64,000 nt of DNA, from positions 62,001 through 126,000 of the forward strand of contig NZ_JAUCCV010000009.1 of assembly GCF_034675905.1 (NCBI RefSeq), read 5' to 3'. The notes under the pieces are model-generated. The model saw nothing but the letters and a program-made list of their open reading frames with translations. It did no database searches and was not told the origin of the DNA. Position 1 is the first letter of the stretch, and each line of letters starts with the position of its first letter. This DNA is from Castellaniella sp034675905 (GTDB lineage: Bacteria; Pseudomonadota; Gammaproteobacteria; Burkholderiales; Burkholderiaceae_B). Below, in pieces: positions 1-8,865 of the stretch. A program made the translations under genes and the position numbers.

Positions 1-1
1 T

Positions 2-626
2 CAGGATTACCGGCTGGAGTTTGATGTGGTCAGTGGTCATTATTCCGTCACTCGGGTGCCAGAAGGCTCTTTTGTGGGAGTTATCTGGATTGCCGGCGGC
101 GGAACTCTGTCGATCGATGGTGTGGAAATTGACACCACAGCTATTGCAGGCACCCCGGTGAGGCGATTCCTGGCTGATCCAGCCCACGCGGGATGCGGCG
201 GGTAGTATGAACGTCGCCCTGACTGATCCAGCAAAAATCGCAGCAGCGGGTGAAACCGCGAATGCGAAGGATTCTGCCAGGGCGCCTCGGCCGGGCCCTG
301 CAGGTTCCGCCAATGGCGACAATGCCCTGAAACTGGCCGCCTTGCGCTCGGAAAAAGTCCTGGGCAATGGCACCATGGGCCTGAACGAGGCCTATTCCCA
401 GCTGGTCAATGGCGTAGCGGTCAAAACCCAGGCCAACACCACGGCGCAAAAAGCCCAGGAATCCTTGATTCAGCAAAACTATGCTGCTCAGCAGGCCGTA
501 TCCGGCGTCAATATGGACGAGGAATACATCAATCTGCAGCAGTATCAGGAACAGTACCGCGCCGCTGCGCGGCTGATCGACACCGCATCGACCCTGTTCG
601 ATACCTTGCTCAGCCTGCGCAACTGA
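2..626 (+). pseudogene. flgK: flgK 3' part, flagellar hook-associated protein 1, frame-broken
   Basis: FlgK is the first hook-filament junction protein, exported by the flagellar secretion apparatus. Only its C-terminal part lies in the window. Bases 2-205 read in one frame (QDYRLEFDVV..., then IDTTAIAGTPV) and stop at 203-205. From 162 the next frame reads GDSWLIQPTRDAAGSMNVAL and runs to the stop at 626, ending in the typical FlgK D0 helix (EEYINLQQYQEQYRAAARLIDTA, split here only by this note). Family alignments from memory run continuously across this junction, so one extra base (or loss of two) lies around 146-162. No long homopolymer is present there. Either the gene is truly inactivated, which should abolish filament assembly, or the base is a sequence error. 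The 207-626 stretch has its own ATG but is not an independent gene. flgL follows 29 bp later. Confidence 0.85.
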
Positions 627-655
627 TTAGCGCGCCGCTTTACTAGGAAATCATC

Positions 656-1882
656 ATGCGTATCAGTTCCAGCCTCATGTTTCAGACCGGCCTGAACACC
701 ATCAACGCCCAGCAGTCCGACCTGATGCATCTGTATCAGCAGATCGGCTCCGGGCAGCGGATGGTGACGCCGGCTGATGACCCTTTGGCCGCTGCGCAGG
801 CCATCAATCTGTCGCAGTCCCAGGCACAGAATGTCCGCTATGGAGATAACCGGGCGGTCGCCAACCGTAATCTGGGGACCGAGGAAGATGCGCTGAATAC
901 GTTGACTCTGCTGCTGCAAGACGTGCGCACCCGTCTGGTGCAAGCCGGCAACGGTACTATGTCGGATGCGGATCGCCAAACCCTGGCCAATGTGCTGCAG
1001 AATGCTCGCGACACGGCCCTGGGTATTGCCAACACGACTGACGGCAATGGGCAGTATGTGTTTTCTGGATCTTTGGGCAGCACCCCCGCTTTTGCTGCCA
1101 ATGGCAACTATAACGGTGACGGCCTGCAGCGCCTGATCCAGGCGGATGCTACCCGCCAGATTGCAGGCAGTGACGTCGGATCGGATATTTTCGCCCGGGC
1201 GCAGCCGGGGACGCTGGCCTATACCAGTGCAGCGGGTGGTGCCAATACCGGCACGGCGGTGCTGGGTGGGCCGTATATATCAGATCGGGCTCTGAATGCG
1301 GATGCCCGCTATTCATATGCGGTCAGTTTCACGGGGCCGAATACCTATGATGTCACCATTACGGACGAGACGAATGGCACTGCTACGCCCAATGCAGGTT
1401 TAACACTGCCGGCGGGCGCCACCGAAATGGATCTGGGCAATGGCACCAAGGTTCAAATTTCCGGCGCACCGGCTGCTGGTGATACCTTTACAGTAGATCC
1501 CCTGAAGCATCAGAACGCGAATATGTTCGCAACGTTTGATAATCTGATCGCGGCGCTGAATGCGCCGTCCCAGGGCGACGCGCAGGCGACTGCTCAGTTG
1601 CACAATGTGCTGAATACCGGTATGCAGCAGTTCGCCTCCAGCTACGACAACGTCCTGACGGTGCGCTCGTCCATCGGCGCCCGCATGAATGAACTGCAGG
1701 CGCTGGATGACAGCGGCAATCAGCGCAATCTGGGTTTCAGGGCCGCGTTGTCCGGTCTGGAGGACCTGGATTACTATGAGGCCACAACGCAGCTCAGCCT
1801 GCGCAAGATCGCCCTGGAAGGCGCGGGCTTGGCTTTCCAGACGATCCAGGGGCTTAGCCTGTTCAATCTGGGCCGCGGTTGA
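656..1882 (+). CDS. flgL: Flagellar hook-associated protein 3 FlgL
   Basis: FlgL is the second hook-filament junction protein, located between FlgK and the flagellin filament. The 408-residue product opens with the flagellin-like N-terminal helix (MRISSSLMFQTGL), has the conserved PADDP segment near residue 40 and the YVFSG motif near residue 135. It ends in a flagellin-type C-terminal helix (YYEATTQLSLRKIALEGAG). The middle is a variable beta-rich insertion. A ribosome site (AGGAAATC) precedes the ATG. It follows flgK in the usual flgKL order, and a rho-independent terminator lies about 57 bp behind its stop. Confidence 0.95.
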   Translation: MRISSSLMFQTGLNTINAQQSDLMHLYQQIGSGQRMVTPADDPLAAAQAINLSQSQAQNVRYGDNRAVANRNLGTEEDALNTLTLLLQDVRTRLVQAGNGTMSDADRQTLANVLQNARDTALGIANTTDGNGQYVFSGSLGSTPAFAANGNYNGDGLQRLIQADATRQIAGSDVGSDIFARAQPGTLAYTSAAGGANTGTAVLGGPYISDRALNADARYSYAVSFTGPNTYDVTITDETNGTATPNAGLTLPAGATEMDLGNGTKVQISGAPAAGDTFTVDPLKHQNANMFATFDNLIAALNAPSQGDAQATAQLHNVLNTGMQQFASSYDNVLTVRSSIGARMNELQALDDSGNQRNLGFRAALSGLEDLDYYEATTQLSLRKIALEGAGLAFQTIQGLSLFNLGRG

Positions 1883-1939
1883 TCTACCATAGTTAGCAGG
1901 TTCCGGTTCGTCTATCGCGAATCAGGTGCAGTTCCAGCG

Positions 1940-1967
1940 AATAGGGCCTACAAGGCCCTATTTTCTT
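1940..1967 (+). terminator. Rho-independent terminator behind flgL
   Basis: A perfect 9-bp stem (AATAGGGCC / GGCCCTATT) with a 5-base loop is followed directly by a T-rich tail. It ends the flgKL transcript and separates it from the chemoreceptor gene. Confidence 0.85.
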
Positions 1968-2024
1968 AGGAAGAAAAGCGGCGTGCGTATGGCATGCTGA
2001 CGATAATCACAAAGGTGAGGTGAC

Positions 2025-3806
2025 ATGAAGTTTCGTTTCTGGAAGGGGCGTGCTATCGCCTTGTCTCTGCGGGTCCGATTGACCTTGGTGGTGGGGCTGT
2101 TGTCCCTGTTGACGTTTGCTGCTGTGGGCAGCGCCTGGTTTGTGCAGCAGCAAAGCCAGCGCACCATTGCACAATTGTCATCGGTAGGGGTGCAGGCGAA
2201 TTCAGATGTGAAAAACGCGCTGATCTATGCTCAGCAGGCGACCACCCAGGTCGAAGGCGCGCTGGGGATCGCCAATGAAAAGCAGCGTTTGTGGGAATTG
2301 GGTCAGGCCGACCAGCTGCTGAAACGCTCCCGCGATCATATGCAGTCCTTGCAGGATTCCAAGGCCTTGACAGGGTCGCAGGGGGAATCCCTGCAGCATA
2401 TCCTGGACACGACGTTCAATGATTACTGGACGCAAGTCGACCAGTTGCGCAGTTTTGCCGCCAAACAGGATGCCAAGGCCTTCGAGGCCCTGAAGCGCGG
2501 CCGTCTGCGGGGCGCAGCCCGGGGGATGGACCGGGCTTTTGGACAGTTCGATCAGTACATTCAGAACAGCAGCAGCGAATCGCGCCAGGCGCTGGCCCAG
2601 CAGTTCGAATGGGCCAACTACGGCTTCATCGGTTTGCTGGTGGTGGCCGTCGTGCTGGCCTTGCTGGCATATCGCACCTTGATCCGCACGGTGCTGCGGC
2701 CATTGCAAGGGGTGGGCCGGCATTTGCAGAAGATGGCAGCGGGCAACCTGGATCTGGCGATTTACCCCAAATCGCGTGACGAGATCGGGCAGCTGCTGTT
2801 CGGCTTGAAAGACATGCGCGAGGGCCTGGAATCCCTGATTCTGGGGGTGCGGACCCGCATGGGCCGGATGACGGACAGTGCCCGACGTATCGCCAGCGGC
2901 AATCTGGATCTCAGCAGCCGCACCGATCAGCAGGCAGCCGCCTTGCAGCAGACGGCCGCCAGCATGGAAGAGCTGGCCAGTACGGTCAAACAGAATGCCG
3001 ATCATGCCCAGCAGGCCAATCAGTTGGCCAGCACCGCGTCCCAGGTGGCGTCGCGGGGCGGACAGGTGGTCGATGAAGCCGTGCAGACCATGCAGGGTAT
3101 TTCCGGCAGCTCACAAAAAATCGCCGATATCGTCGGCGTGATTGACAGTATTGCATTTCAGACCAATATCCTGGCGCTGAATGCCGCCGTCGAAGCCGCC
3201 CGTGCGGGGGAACAGGGACGGGGGTTTGCCGTGGTCGCGGCTGAAGTCCGCGCCCTGGCGCAGCGCAGCGCGGGTGCGGCCAAGGAAATCAAGGAACTGA
3301 TCGAGGATTCCGTCGGTCGCGTGCAGGCAGGGTCGGCCCAGGTCAATCGCGCTGGCGAGACCATGCAGGAAATCGTGCAGGCCGTGACCCGGGTGTCCGA
3401 CATCATGAGCGAAATCACCGCCGCCACGGTCGAACAGTCCTCTGGTATTGATCAGGTCAATATGGCCATTGCCCAGATGGATACGGTCACGCAGCAAAAT
3501 GCCTCGTTGGTGCAGCAGGCGGCAACGGCGGCCGGCTCTCTGGAAACGCTGGCGGCTGAAATCAGCCAGTCCCTGGCGGTGTTTCAGCTTAGCCAGCAGG
3601 CGATGGCGGCAGCGGATCTGCCGGTAGATGACGATTCCGCGCCGCAAGATTCACTGGCGATAAACGCGGCGTCGGCGCCAGCGGCTACTGCACGTCAAAC
3701 AGCATCGACAGGCGCTGCCAAGCCTCGCCTGGCAGCGCCTGCTCAGGCGTCGCGACAGGCAGCGTCTCAGGCCGCCACAGACACTGAACAATGGGAGGAT
3801 TTCTGA
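2025..3806 (+). CDS. Methyl-accepting chemotaxis protein with CheR-type tail
   Basis: Inner-membrane chemoreceptor of 593 residues. A first membrane helix (about residues 15-38) is followed by a periplasmic four-helix-bundle-like region, a second membrane helix (about 200-218), a HAMP region and a long cytoplasmic coiled coil. The hairpin tip (IDSIAFQTNILALNAAVEA) is the CheA/CheW contact site. An Ala/Pro-rich linker ends in QWEDF, which fits the xWxxF pentapeptide that tethers CheR and CheB; the other three receptors in this window lack it. A good ribosome site (AGGTGAGGTG) precedes the start. A GACGATAA sequence at 1999-2006 resembles a sigma-28 -10 element, but no -35 stands at the right distance. 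The ligand cannot be told from sequence. Confidence 0.93.
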   Translation: MKFRFWKGRAIALSLRVRLTLVVGLLSLLTFAAVGSAWFVQQQSQRTIAQLSSVGVQANSDVKNALIYAQQATTQVEGALGIANEKQRLWELGQADQLLKRSRDHMQSLQDSKALTGSQGESLQHILDTTFNDYWTQVDQLRSFAAKQDAKAFEALKRGRLRGAARGMDRAFGQFDQYIQNSSSESRQALAQQFEWANYGFIGLLVVAVVLALLAYRTLIRTVLRPLQGVGRHLQKMAAGNLDLAIYPKSRDEIGQLLFGLKDMREGLESLILGVRTRMGRMTDSARRIASGNLDLSSRTDQQAAALQQTAASMEELASTVKQNADHAQQANQLASTASQVASRGGQVVDEAVQTMQGISGSSQKIADIVGVIDSIAFQTNILALNAAVEAARAGEQGRGFAVVAAEVRALAQRSAGAAKEIKELIEDSVGRVQAGSAQVNRAGETMQEIVQAVTRVSDIMSEITAATVEQSSGIDQVNMAIAQMDTVTQQNASLVQQAATAAGSLETLAAEISQSLAVFQLSQQAMAAADLPVDDDSAPQDSLAINAASAPAATARQTASTGAAKPRLAAPAQASRQAASQAATDTEQWEDF

Positions 3807-3808
3807 AT

Positions 3809-4516
3809 ATGATGGATCGTGGGCAAGAGGATTTTCGGGCAGGCACCAGACTAGGGGGTCAATCTCTGTGGCGACACAGCGGGCTGGCCGGCGAGAGAGG
3901 AGCCGTTGTGTTGGTTGCCGTTGCGCTTGTGCTGGCTGGCTGCACGTTCACGGGAAATGGCCTGAATACAGCCGGCCTGGATCGTATCGTGGTCGGACGG
4001 ACTACCTTGGACCAAGCCTCTGCAGATCTGGGCGCTCAGCCCACGGATACCTGGCAGCAGGGCGATACCCTGCTGGCGCGCTGGGCCTATAAAGGCACGG
4101 TGGCAACGGATGCTGTGTATGCCCGCCAGGAAGTCTGGCTGCGTTTTGGACCGGATGGCACCTTTCAGCGGATGGAAAACAGCATTAATGTACCAGCGCT
4201 GCGCCATCCCAGGACGGCTGCCGAGGCTGATCACGAAGCAGCTCAGCAGCAGGCCAAGGCTCAGCCTAAGGCAAGCGCTGCCGGGGAAGTGGATGTCCAG
4301 ACGACAGCGGATGATGGCATGATCGTGATTCCCGGCAATGGTGAACCCGGCGCGCATCCAGCGGCCGCAGGTCCGATCCCTGTTCCCCCGCCGCCGCCTG
4401 TGTCCAGCGGCTCCGCTGCTGCCTCAACGCAGGGGCAGCAGCCGCTGCTGCCGGCGGGGTCCACGGTTGTGCCGGGGGTGACGTATCCGCTGTCTTCTTC
4501 TACCAAGGCCCCCTAG
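3809..4516 (+). CDS. Putative BamE/SmpA-like outer-membrane lipoprotein
   Basis: Lipoprotein of 235 residues with unknown function. A hydrophobic signal segment ends in a lipobox (VLAGC). The following domain (GRTTLDQASADLGAQP, then WAYKG and EVWLRFGPDGTFQRM) has the spacing of a BamE/SmpA/OmlA fold; this likeness is an inference. The last third is low-complexity and Pro/Ala-rich. The start is set at 3809 because GGGAGGA at 3793-3799 stands 9 bases upstream; an ATG at 3791 would lie before that site and overlap the chemoreceptor. It is probably co-transcribed with the chemoreceptor, whose stop is 2 bases before this ATG. Confidence 0.7.
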   Translation: MMDRGQEDFRAGTRLGGQSLWRHSGLAGERGAVVLVAVALVLAGCTFTGNGLNTAGLDRIVVGRTTLDQASADLGAQPTDTWQQGDTLLARWAYKGTVATDAVYARQEVWLRFGPDGTFQRMENSINVPALRHPRTAAEADHEAAQQQAKAQPKASAAGEVDVQTTADDGMIVIPGNGEPGAHPAAAGPIPVPPPPPVSSGSAAASTQGQQPLLPAGSTVVPGVTYPLSSSTKAP

Positions 4517-4549
4517 ACAGGTCTGAATGGCGCGGGATAAGGGCGGTCG

Positions 4550-5335
4550 CTACAGGCCGGCCAAGCCGCGGGCAATCCGCGCCATTGTCTGATAGCCGTC
4601 CTGGAATAATTTCATCAGGAACTCGCTGCTGCGGGGCAGCACGATCGCCAGCATGATCAGGCCCGTCGTCAGGGTGATCGGGAATCCCACTGCAAATACC
4701 GATAGCTGTTGTGCGGTACGGTTCAGGATGCCCAGGGACAGATTGATGGTCTGCAGCACAATAAGGATCGGCAGCGCCAGCAAGATGCTTGAAATCCAGA
4801 TCTGGCCGCTCCAGTCGATTAGCGCCCCCCAGCCGTCTGCATGAAGGGATGCTCCAATGGGCAGAATCTCAAAGGTGCGCACCAGGCCGTCCAGCATCAA
4901 CAGGTGGCCATTGACCGCCAGAAAAAGCAGCATGGCCACGATATTGATCAGGCGCGACAGAACTGCCGTGTTGGCGCCGGTGGCGGGGTCAAAGAACGAT
5001 GCAAAGGCCAGCCCCATCGGTAGACCGACGAATTCACCCGCCATCATCGCAGCGGTGAAGATCAGCCGCATGCAGAATCCCAGGGCCATGCCGATCAGCA
5101 CCTGTTGCGCTGCAATCAGCAGGCCGGCGTACGAGCCAGGAGGGATGGCGGGAATCGGGCCGATCAGGGGGGCGATCACGACCGTCAGTGCCACAGAGAC
5201 TCCAACCTTGATGCGGATGGGGACAGTGGATTCACCCAGAACGGGAGCCAGCATGACCAGACCGCCGATCCGGAACATAGGCCATAGCAGGCCGGTGATC
5301 CAGGCGTACAGTTGGTCGATCTGAACGTCAATCAT
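4550..5335 (-). CDS. fliR: Flagellar export gate protein FliR
   Basis: FliR forms the core of the flagellar type III export gate with FliP and FliQ in the MS ring. The 261-residue protein is almost wholly hydrophobic with about six membrane helices. It carries the family signature region (PTRIGGLVMLAPVLGE-like at residues 20-37 and QQVLIGMALGF near 89). It is the last gene of the minus-strand fli operon, directly after fliQ with a 10-bp gap, matching the conserved fliP-Q-R order. Confidence 0.96.
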   Translation of the reverse strand: MIDVQIDQLYAWITGLLWPMFRIGGLVMLAPVLGESTVPIRIKVGVSVALTVVIAPLIGPIPAIPPGSYAGLLIAAQQVLIGMALGFCMRLIFTAAMMAGEFVGLPMGLAFASFFDPATGANTAVLSRLINIVAMLLFLAVNGHLLMLDGLVRTFEILPIGASLHADGWGALIDWSGQIWISSILLALPILIVLQTINLSLGILNRTAQQLSVFAVGFPITLTTGLIMLAIVLPRSSEFLMKLFQDGYQTMARIARGLAGL

Positions 5336-5345
5336 GTCAGACCGC

Positions 5346-5621
5346 TTAGACGGCCAGGCTGGGAATGGATTCGAGCAGCGTCCGGATATAGTCGACCATC
5401 GTGGTCAGCAGCCACGGTCCCAGCAAGACCAGTGTCGCTCCCACCGCCAGCAGTTTGGGGATGAAGGACAAGGTCATTTCGTTGATCTGGGTGGCTGCCT
5501 GAAAAATGCTGATCAGCAGGCCCACCATCAGCGTGACCAGCAAGAGCGGCCCCGCTATGGTCAGGGCAACTCGCAGTGCTTGATATGTCAGAGACATGAC
5601 GGCTTCGGGTGTCATGGGCAA
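5346..5621 (-). CDS. fliQ: Flagellar export gate protein FliQ
   Basis: FliQ (91 residues) is the small two-helix subunit of the export gate; four copies assemble around FliP and FliR. Two membrane helices (about 18-40 and 52-75) flank a short charged loop, with the typical QINEMTLSF segment between them. Length and position between fliP and fliR match the family exactly. Confidence 0.96.
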   Translation of the reverse strand: MPMTPEAVMSLTYQALRVALTIAGPLLLVTLMVGLLISIFQAATQINEMTLSFIPKLLAVGATLVLLGPWLLTTMVDYIRTLLESIPSLAV

Positions 5622-5630
5622 ACGTCTCCC

Positions 5631-6425
5631 TTATTGATAGAAGCTGCGGGCCAGCGATCCCAGCAGCAGATGCCAGCCATCGGCCAGCACGAACAGCATC
5701 AGCTTGAACGGCAGGGAAATGCTGACGGGCGGGACCATCATCATCCCTAGCGCCATCAGCAGGCTGGCGACGACCAGGTCGATGATCAGAAAGGGGATGA
5801 AGATGGTGAAGCCGATCTGGAAGGCGGTTTTCAGCTCGCTGGTGACGTAGGCCGGGACCAGTACCCGTAGCGGCGTGGCGTCGGGGGTGTCCAGCGGACC
5901 GATAGCAGCCATGTCGGCGAACATGCTGAGGTCCGCTTCGCGCGTCTGATGCAGCATGAAGGTCTTCAGCGGCTGGGCTCCCCGGTCCAGGGCTTCTTCA
6001 AAGCTGATCTGGTCATTGGATAGCGGTTGATACGCTTGGGTGTAAATTTGATCGAAGACCGGCGACATGGTGAACAGCGTCAGGAACAGGGCCAGCCCCA
6101 CCAGGATCGTATTGGGGGGAGATACGCCCGTACCCAGCGCATTACGCAGCAGACCCAGCACGATGATGATGCGGGTGAAGCTGGTCATCATCAACAGGGC
6201 TGCCGGCAGGAACGACAGCATGGTCAGCATCACCAGCGTCTGTACGCTGAGCGACCAGGTTTCGCTGCCGTTGGGGCCGGGAGTAGACGTCAGGGCGGGC
6301 AGGGTGGCCTGGGCCAATGTATTGCCCGGCCAGATCAGCAGCAATAACAGGCCGGCTGACAGACCACGCAGCGCCAGGGCGCCGGTGGGGGAAAGGGCGT
6401 GGGAAAAAGCGAGCCGGCGGAACAT
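5631..6425 (-). CDS. fliP: Flagellar export gate protein FliP
   Basis: FliP (264 residues) forms the pentameric core of the export channel. It has a cleavable N-terminal signal segment, as is usual for FliP, then the conserved block MLTMLSFLPAALLMMTSFTR and RNALGTGVSPPN. Helices near the C-terminus include MALGMMMVPPVSISLPFK. Its start overlaps the end of fliO by one base, indicating translational coupling. Confidence 0.97.
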   Translation of the reverse strand: MFRRLAFSHALSPTGALALRGLSAGLLLLLIWPGNTLAQATLPALTSTPGPNGSETWSLSVQTLVMLTMLSFLPAALLMMTSFTRIIIVLGLLRNALGTGVSPPNTILVGLALFLTLFTMSPVFDQIYTQAYQPLSNDQISFEEALDRGAQPLKTFMLHQTREADLSMFADMAAIGPLDTPDATPLRVLVPAYVTSELKTAFQIGFTIFIPFLIIDLVVASLLMALGMMMVPPVSISLPFKLMLFVLADGWHLLLGSLARSFYQ

Positions 6426-6745
6426 CAGGATCTCGACAGAGTCTTGCTCAGCGATTCGGCAAAATCGGAATGTTCAGCCGGGGTGTCAGGCAGAGCGGAC
6501 GAGGTATGCAACAGGGTGATCTGCTGGGGCGTCACGCCCAGGAGCAGGCGGGCGCCATCGATCTGGACCACAGTCAAAGAGCAGCGCGTACCCAGGCTGT
6601 GGCTGCCCAGCACGCGTAGATTCGTGGCTTTGTTCGAGTGGCGGGCCCAGCCTCCTCGGCGGGCCGCCCAGGCAAGCGCCAGCAGCAAGACCAGGATGAA
6701 CAGCAGCGCTAGGACGACGCGCAGGATCTGAGCCTGGTCCATCAA
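6425..6745 (-). CDS. fliO: Flagellar biosynthesis protein FliO
   Basis: FliO (106 residues) is a single-pass membrane protein that helps assemble the FliP ring. One membrane helix lies at about residues 8-27 and is followed by a small cytoplasmic beta domain (LRVLGSHSLGTRCSLTVVQI, GARLLLGVTPQQITLLH) typical of the family. Sequence conservation of FliO is low, so the call rests on this architecture plus position between fliN and fliP. Confidence 0.9.
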   Translation of the reverse strand: MMDQAQILRVVLALLFILVLLLALAWAARRGGWARHSNKATNLRVLGSHSLGTRCSLTVVQIDGARLLLGVTPQQITLLHTSSALPDTPAEHSDFAESLSKTLSRS

Positions 6746-6748
6746 GAA

Positions 6749-7300
6749 TCAGCGACGGTTGTTCAGCCGGGCAATCCGGTCTGAAGGCGTGATGATGTCC
6801 GTGATGCGGATGCCGTATTTCTCGTCCACGACCACAACTTCGCCTTGGGCGATCAGGTAGCCGTTGACGTAGATGTCCATGGGCTCGCCGGCCAGGCCGT
6901 CGAGTTCCACGACCGAGCCCTGGCCCAGTTGCAGGATATTTTTGATCGTCAGGCGGGTGCGACCCAGTTCGACCGATAGCTGGACAGGGATGTCCATGAT
7001 CATGTCGATGTCGCTGTCGGCGTCGCTGGCCTGGCCGACCAGCGGCTGGAAGACCTGCGCAGCAGCGGCTTGAGCCGGGGCTGCAGGTTCAGCGGCTGCG
7101 GGCGGCGTGGCGGCGGTCTGTTCGGCTAGCGCCGAGGCCCAGTCGTCTTCCGCCCCCAGGCCGGCTGCCTGAGTAGGCTGGTCGTGGGCGGTCGTCTGCT
7201 GTTCTGCCAGAGCGGCAGCCCAGTCATCCTCTAGTTTGTCGGTAGAGGCGGGATCCGTTTGATTAGGATCCTGGGTGTCGTCGTCTTTGATGTCGCTCAT
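6749..7300 (-). CDS. fliN: Flagellar motor switch protein FliN
   Basis: FliN lies at the base of the C ring, where it binds CheY-P and the FliH export complex. The SpoA domain fills the last 85 residues (DIPVQLSVELGRTRLTIKNIL, shown in part, then GSVVELDGLAGEPMDIYVNG and YGIRITDII). The first 90 or so residues are acidic and Ala/Gln-rich with two similar segments (EDDWAAALAEQ and EDDWASALAEQ). The start is set at 7300, where ATG overlaps the fliM stop in an ATGA arrangement; reading further upstream would run deep into fliM. Predicted length is 183 residues. Confidence 0.96.
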   Translation of the reverse strand: MSDIKDDDTQDPNQTDPASTDKLEDDWAAALAEQQTTAHDQPTQAAGLGAEDDWASALAEQTAATPPAAAEPAAPAQAAAAQVFQPLVGQASDADSDIDMIMDIPVQLSVELGRTRLTIKNILQLGQGSVVELDGLAGEPMDIYVNGYLIAQGEVVVVDEKYGIRITDIITPSDRIARLNNRR

Positions 7301-8313
7301 TTCTTCGTGCGGGCTAGCAGTTGGTCGGAGTCCCCAGGCGTCGCAAGAATTTTGTGTACGCGCAGGGCATAACGGCCGTTGAAGGTCCCGTAGCTGCAAT
7401 CCAGCACGGGAACGCCTCCGACGCGCGCCGTCAGGTTGGGTTGGATGTCGACAGGCAGCACGTCGCCGACGGCCAGATGCAGCAGTTTGGCGATCGATGT
7501 TTCGATGCGGGTGAATTCCACGCCGAGTTCGACTTCGGCGCTACGGACTTCACGTGACAGCTGCTGGGTCCAGCGCTGGTCGATCGAGTCGGCGGCGGAT
7601 TGCTGCAGCGGGCGCGTCAGGATGTCGCGGATGGGCTCCAGCATGGAATAGGGCAGGCAGATGTTCAGCTTGCCGCCCGAGGAACCCAGTTCGATATTGA
7701 AGGTAGACAGCACCACCACATCGTTGCCTGAACCGATGTTGGCGAATTTGGTGTGCATTTCCGACCGCATGTATTCGAATTCGATCGGGTAGACATTGTC
7801 CCAGGCTTGGCCATAGCATTCCAGGGTCAGGCTGAGCAGGCGGCGGATGATGCGTTGTTCGGTATTGGTGAAATCGCGCCCTTCGATCCGGGTGTTGTAG
7901 CGGCCATGACCGCCGAACAGGCTGTCGATGACCAGAAAGACCAGATTGGGGTCGAAGGTGAACAGGCCGGTGCCGCGCAGCGGTTTCATGGCAACCATGT
8001 TCAGGTTGCTGGGTACTGGCAGGTTGCGCTCGAAATCCGAATATTTCTGGATCTTGATAGCATTGACCGTGATGTCTGCGTTACGGCGCATGAACCCGAA
8101 AAACATGGAACGCAGTCGCCGGGCGAAGCGCTCGTTGATGAGTTCCAGCGTTTGCATGCGATGACGCACGACCCGGTCGGGCGAGCCCAGGTCGTAAGGC
8201 CGCACGCCGTCCTGGGGGACTTCGGCGGTAGATTGCGTCGAGGATTCTTCGCCGGTGACCCCTGCGAGCAGGGCATCGACTTCATCCTGAGAAAGCATGC
8301 TTTGATAGGGCAT
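7297..8313 (-). CDS. fliM: Flagellar motor switch protein FliM
   Basis: FliM (338 residues) links FliG to FliN in the C ring and receives CheY-P. The N-terminal CheY-binding segment (MLSQDEVDALLAGVTG) is intact. The CheC-like middle domain (FFGGHGRYNTRIEGRDFTNTE-type segment) and the C-terminal SpoA domain follow. It overlaps fliN by 4 bases and touches fliL at the upstream side, so fliL-M-N are translationally coupled. Confidence 0.97.
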   Translation of the reverse strand: MPYQSMLSQDEVDALLAGVTGEESSTQSTAEVPQDGVRPYDLGSPDRVVRHRMQTLELINERFARRLRSMFFGFMRRNADITVNAIKIQKYSDFERNLPVPSNLNMVAMKPLRGTGLFTFDPNLVFLVIDSLFGGHGRYNTRIEGRDFTNTEQRIIRRLLSLTLECYGQAWDNVYPIEFEYMRSEMHTKFANIGSGNDVVVLSTFNIELGSSGGKLNICLPYSMLEPIRDILTRPLQQSAADSIDQRWTQQLSREVRSAEVELGVEFTRIETSIAKLLHLAVGDVLPVDIQPNLTARVGGVPVLDCSYGTFNGRYALRVHKILATPGDSDQLLARTKK

Positions 8314-8789
8314 TACTGCACCACGAAGGCGGTGAACAGCACATCGGCCACGTGCGGGCCGGGCAGTTGAACCGCAAAGGGGCGAGAGAGATCCGCCTTG
8401 ATGATCGTACCAAGCGCCAGACGGCCTTCAGGCGTCTGGATGGTGGCGAGTTCCTGGGCGGACAGGACTTTCAGTATCCGGTCCCGGACTTCAGGCATAT
8501 AGTCCTGAATCTGTTTGCGCGAGGCTTCATCGTTCAGGCGCAGCGTGATAGCGGTGTACAGGATGCGGTTGCGGATTTCACCGTACAAGGTCACAGTGAA
8601 GGGTTCGAGATCTGCAAAGATGGGTGCCGGGACAACGGGCGCCGCTACCGGAGCGGCATTTGTCGCCTGAGCCGCGGGGTCCGTGGCAGGGCTGGACGCG
8701 CTGGTCCTGTTCATGAACAGCATCGTGCCGCCCACTGAGGCGCCGATGAGGACGATGAGCAGAAGAATGAATTTAAGTAGCCTGAGCAT
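8313..8789 (-). CDS. fliL: Flagellar basal-body protein FliL
   Basis: FliL (158 residues) is a single-pass inner-membrane protein that surrounds or supports the stator units. The N-terminal membrane helix (LLKFILLLIVLIGASVGG) is followed by a Thr/Ala/Pro-rich linker. The periplasmic FliL domain follows (FTVTLYGEIRNRILYTAITL, then VRDRILKVLSAQ). It abuts fliM. A 76-bp gap separates it from fliK upstream, the largest gap in the operon. Confidence 0.95.
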   Translation of the reverse strand: MLRLLKFILLLIVLIGASVGGTMLFMNRTSASSPATDPAAQATNAAPVAAPVVPAPIFADLEPFTVTLYGEIRNRILYTAITLRLNDEASRKQIQDYMPEVRDRILKVLSAQELATIQTPEGRLALGTIIKADLSRPFAVQLPGPHVADVLFTAFVVQ

Positions 8790-8865
8790 GGTTCCGGTTC
8801 AAGGTGTCACAGGGATCGGGAGGCTGCATTGTAATGCCTGGATCGCCCGATGTAACAGAAAGCGT

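Noticed and set aside
207..626. Independent small gene starting at the internal ATG of flgK
   Set aside because: The sequence is the continuous C-terminal part of FlgK, including residues encoded before this ATG.
1974..2006. Sigma-28 promoter for the first chemoreceptor
   Set aside because: GACGATAA fits a -10, but no TAAA-like -35 stands at the right distance.
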